From positions 1 to 21,154 of IMG/VR virus record IMGVR_UViG_3300034072_001616: 21,154 bases of DNA. One strand, 5' to 3'. Below are positions 20,609 through 21,154 of the stretch, piece after piece. Each line of letters starts with the position of its first letter. Positions within the stretch are counted from its first letter, which is position 1. Under the pieces are notes generated by a model. The model had not been told where the DNA came from, did not search any database, and saw nothing but the letters and a program-made list of their open reading frames with translations. The stretch is from a virus. The position numbers and the translations under genes are program-made.

Positions 20609-20630
20609 CGAGCCAAGTGGAGAAGACGCA

Positions 20631-21154
20631 ATGTCCGATATCAAGAACCTCACCCGGAAGGAGGCTGAGGAAAAGCTCCAGACCCGCCAGGCGGATCTGG
20701 CCAAGGTGTTCGAGGCCGCCAAGACCGAGGACGGCCGTTACGATTACAGCAAGGCGGTCAGCCTGTTCCCCGAAGTGAACGACGCGATCGGCGTGGCCGA
20801 GAAGGTCAAGTCGCTGAACGCCGAGGCCGACGCGCTGATGACGCATGTCGAAACCTTCCTCGAAGCCGACAAGGCAGCGGCGGCGATGGCTGCCCGCGGC
20901 AAGGCGCGCGGCGGCTTCGTCCATCCGCATGCCGGCGGCCAGCCTGCCAACCAGGGCCAGTTCAAGTCGGTCGGGCAGCACCTCGTCGAGGCTGCGGAGT
21001 TCAAGGCTTGGATGACCGGCGGCAAGGGGCCGGCCGGTGCCTCGATCAACATCGAGGACATGCTGCCGTCCGACTTCCTCGCCAAGGCTGCCGCCTTCGA
21101 GACCATGGGCCGCAAGGCGCTGATGAGCACCTCGGCCGGTTTCGCGCCGGAAAG
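20631..21154 (+). CDS. HK97-type major capsid protein, 5' part
   Basis: The frame opens at ATG 20631 with GTGGAGA upstream and runs off the window after 174 codons. The first about 85 residues are a charged helical delta/scaffold domain (LTRKEAEEKLQTRQADLAKV, KSLNAEADALMTHVETFLEA). A Gly/Ala-rich cleavage region follows (about 86-110). The start of the mature HK97-fold protein is then seen (QFKSVGQHLVEAAEFKAWMT and MSTSAGFAPE, the usual N-arm character). The upstream protease would remove the delta domain. It forms the head shell. The product is truncated here only because the window ends. Confidence 0.85.
   Translation, partial: MSDIKNLTRKEAEEKLQTRQADLAKVFEAAKTEDGRYDYSKAVSLFPEVNDAIGVAEKVKSLNAEADALMTHVETFLEADKAAAAMAARGKARGGFVHPHAGGQPANQGQFKSVGQHLVEAAEFKAWMTGGKGPAGASINIEDMLPSDFLAKAAAFETMGRKALMSTSAGFAPE

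Larger units (their letters stand above)
20310..20630. other. Intergenic control region between cargo gene and capsid gene
   Basis: This 321-base gap has no convincing gene. It contains a candidate terminator (20348-20387), the second copy of the 22-bp palindromic element (20526-20547) and a second, unrelated dyad (20592-20608) just before the capsid ribosome site. The arrangement of terminator, then operator-like element, then a highly expressed gene suggests a separate transcription unit for the capsid gene. I could not assign clear -35 and -10 boxes. Confidence 0.6.

Noticed and set aside
1-21154. CRISPR arrays, tRNA or rRNA genes, insertion sequences
   Set aside because: I found no regularly spaced repeat array, no tRNA-like cloverleaf or rRNA signature, and no IS-type transposase other than the phage's own MuA-like gene.

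Overview
The window is the left part of a Mu-like transposable prophage in a GC-rich bacterium. The host is probably an alphaproteobacterium of the Sphingomonadales type. That guess rests on general GC and codon character and on the flanking L,D-transpeptidase gene; no rRNA or other marker gene is present. Only the left end of the prophage is in view. The sequence runs out inside the major capsid gene, so tail genes, any late modification gene and the right end lie outside.

Layout: (1) 1-194 is the 3' end of a host YkuD-type L,D-transpeptidase gene. Its last codons appear to be supplied by the prophage, whose left terminus I place at about 185 (5'-TGTTAGG...). (2) 185-603 is non-coding and holds three direct copies of GAAATCCGCC(G/A)TT, which look like transposase end-binding sites. 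(3) 604-1731 (minus strand) is the lysogeny unit: an HTH/S24 repressor and a coupled unknown gene. A divergent control region at 1732-1817 carries repeats and dyads. (4) 1818-11983 (plus strand) is one long, tightly overlapping early operon. It starts with a Cro/Ner-like regulator, followed by an unusual accessory block (ParB-like protein, orphan NPPY DNA methyltransferase, tandem LexA-like DNA-binding proteins, many small proteins). Then come the MuA-type DDE transposase, MuB-type ATPase, GemA and a Mor-family activator. (5) 12040-13887 is lysis: T4-type lysozyme, Rz-like inner spanin with a nested Rz1 lipoprotein, a DksA/TraR zinc finger and a probable holin. (6) 13884-16771 is a Mu-type block (DUF2730, gp26-like, DUF3486/gp27-like small terminase, gp28-like large terminase). 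(7) 16929-19815 switches to HK97-type head genes: a portal fused to a MuF domain, then the prohead protease. (8) 19842-20309 is a compositionally distinct extra gene followed by a candidate terminator. (9) 20631 onward is the HK97-type major capsid protein.

How it works together: the repressor and Cro/Ner-like protein would switch early transcription. A and B carry out replicative transposition. The Mor-like protein at the end of the early operon would activate late promoters. The most interesting signal is a perfect 18-bp palindrome, CCCGGACACCTGTCCGGG, inside an exact 22-bp repeat. It occurs twice: directly after the mor-like gene ahead of the lysis operon, and ahead of the capsid gene behind a candidate terminator. 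It is a good candidate for the late-operon activator site of a phage in which one Mor protein replaces the Mor/C cascade of Mu. Other points of note are a possible antisense gene inside an early gene, an embedded o-spanin, a portal-MuF fusion and a hairpin over the ribosome site of the extra gene.
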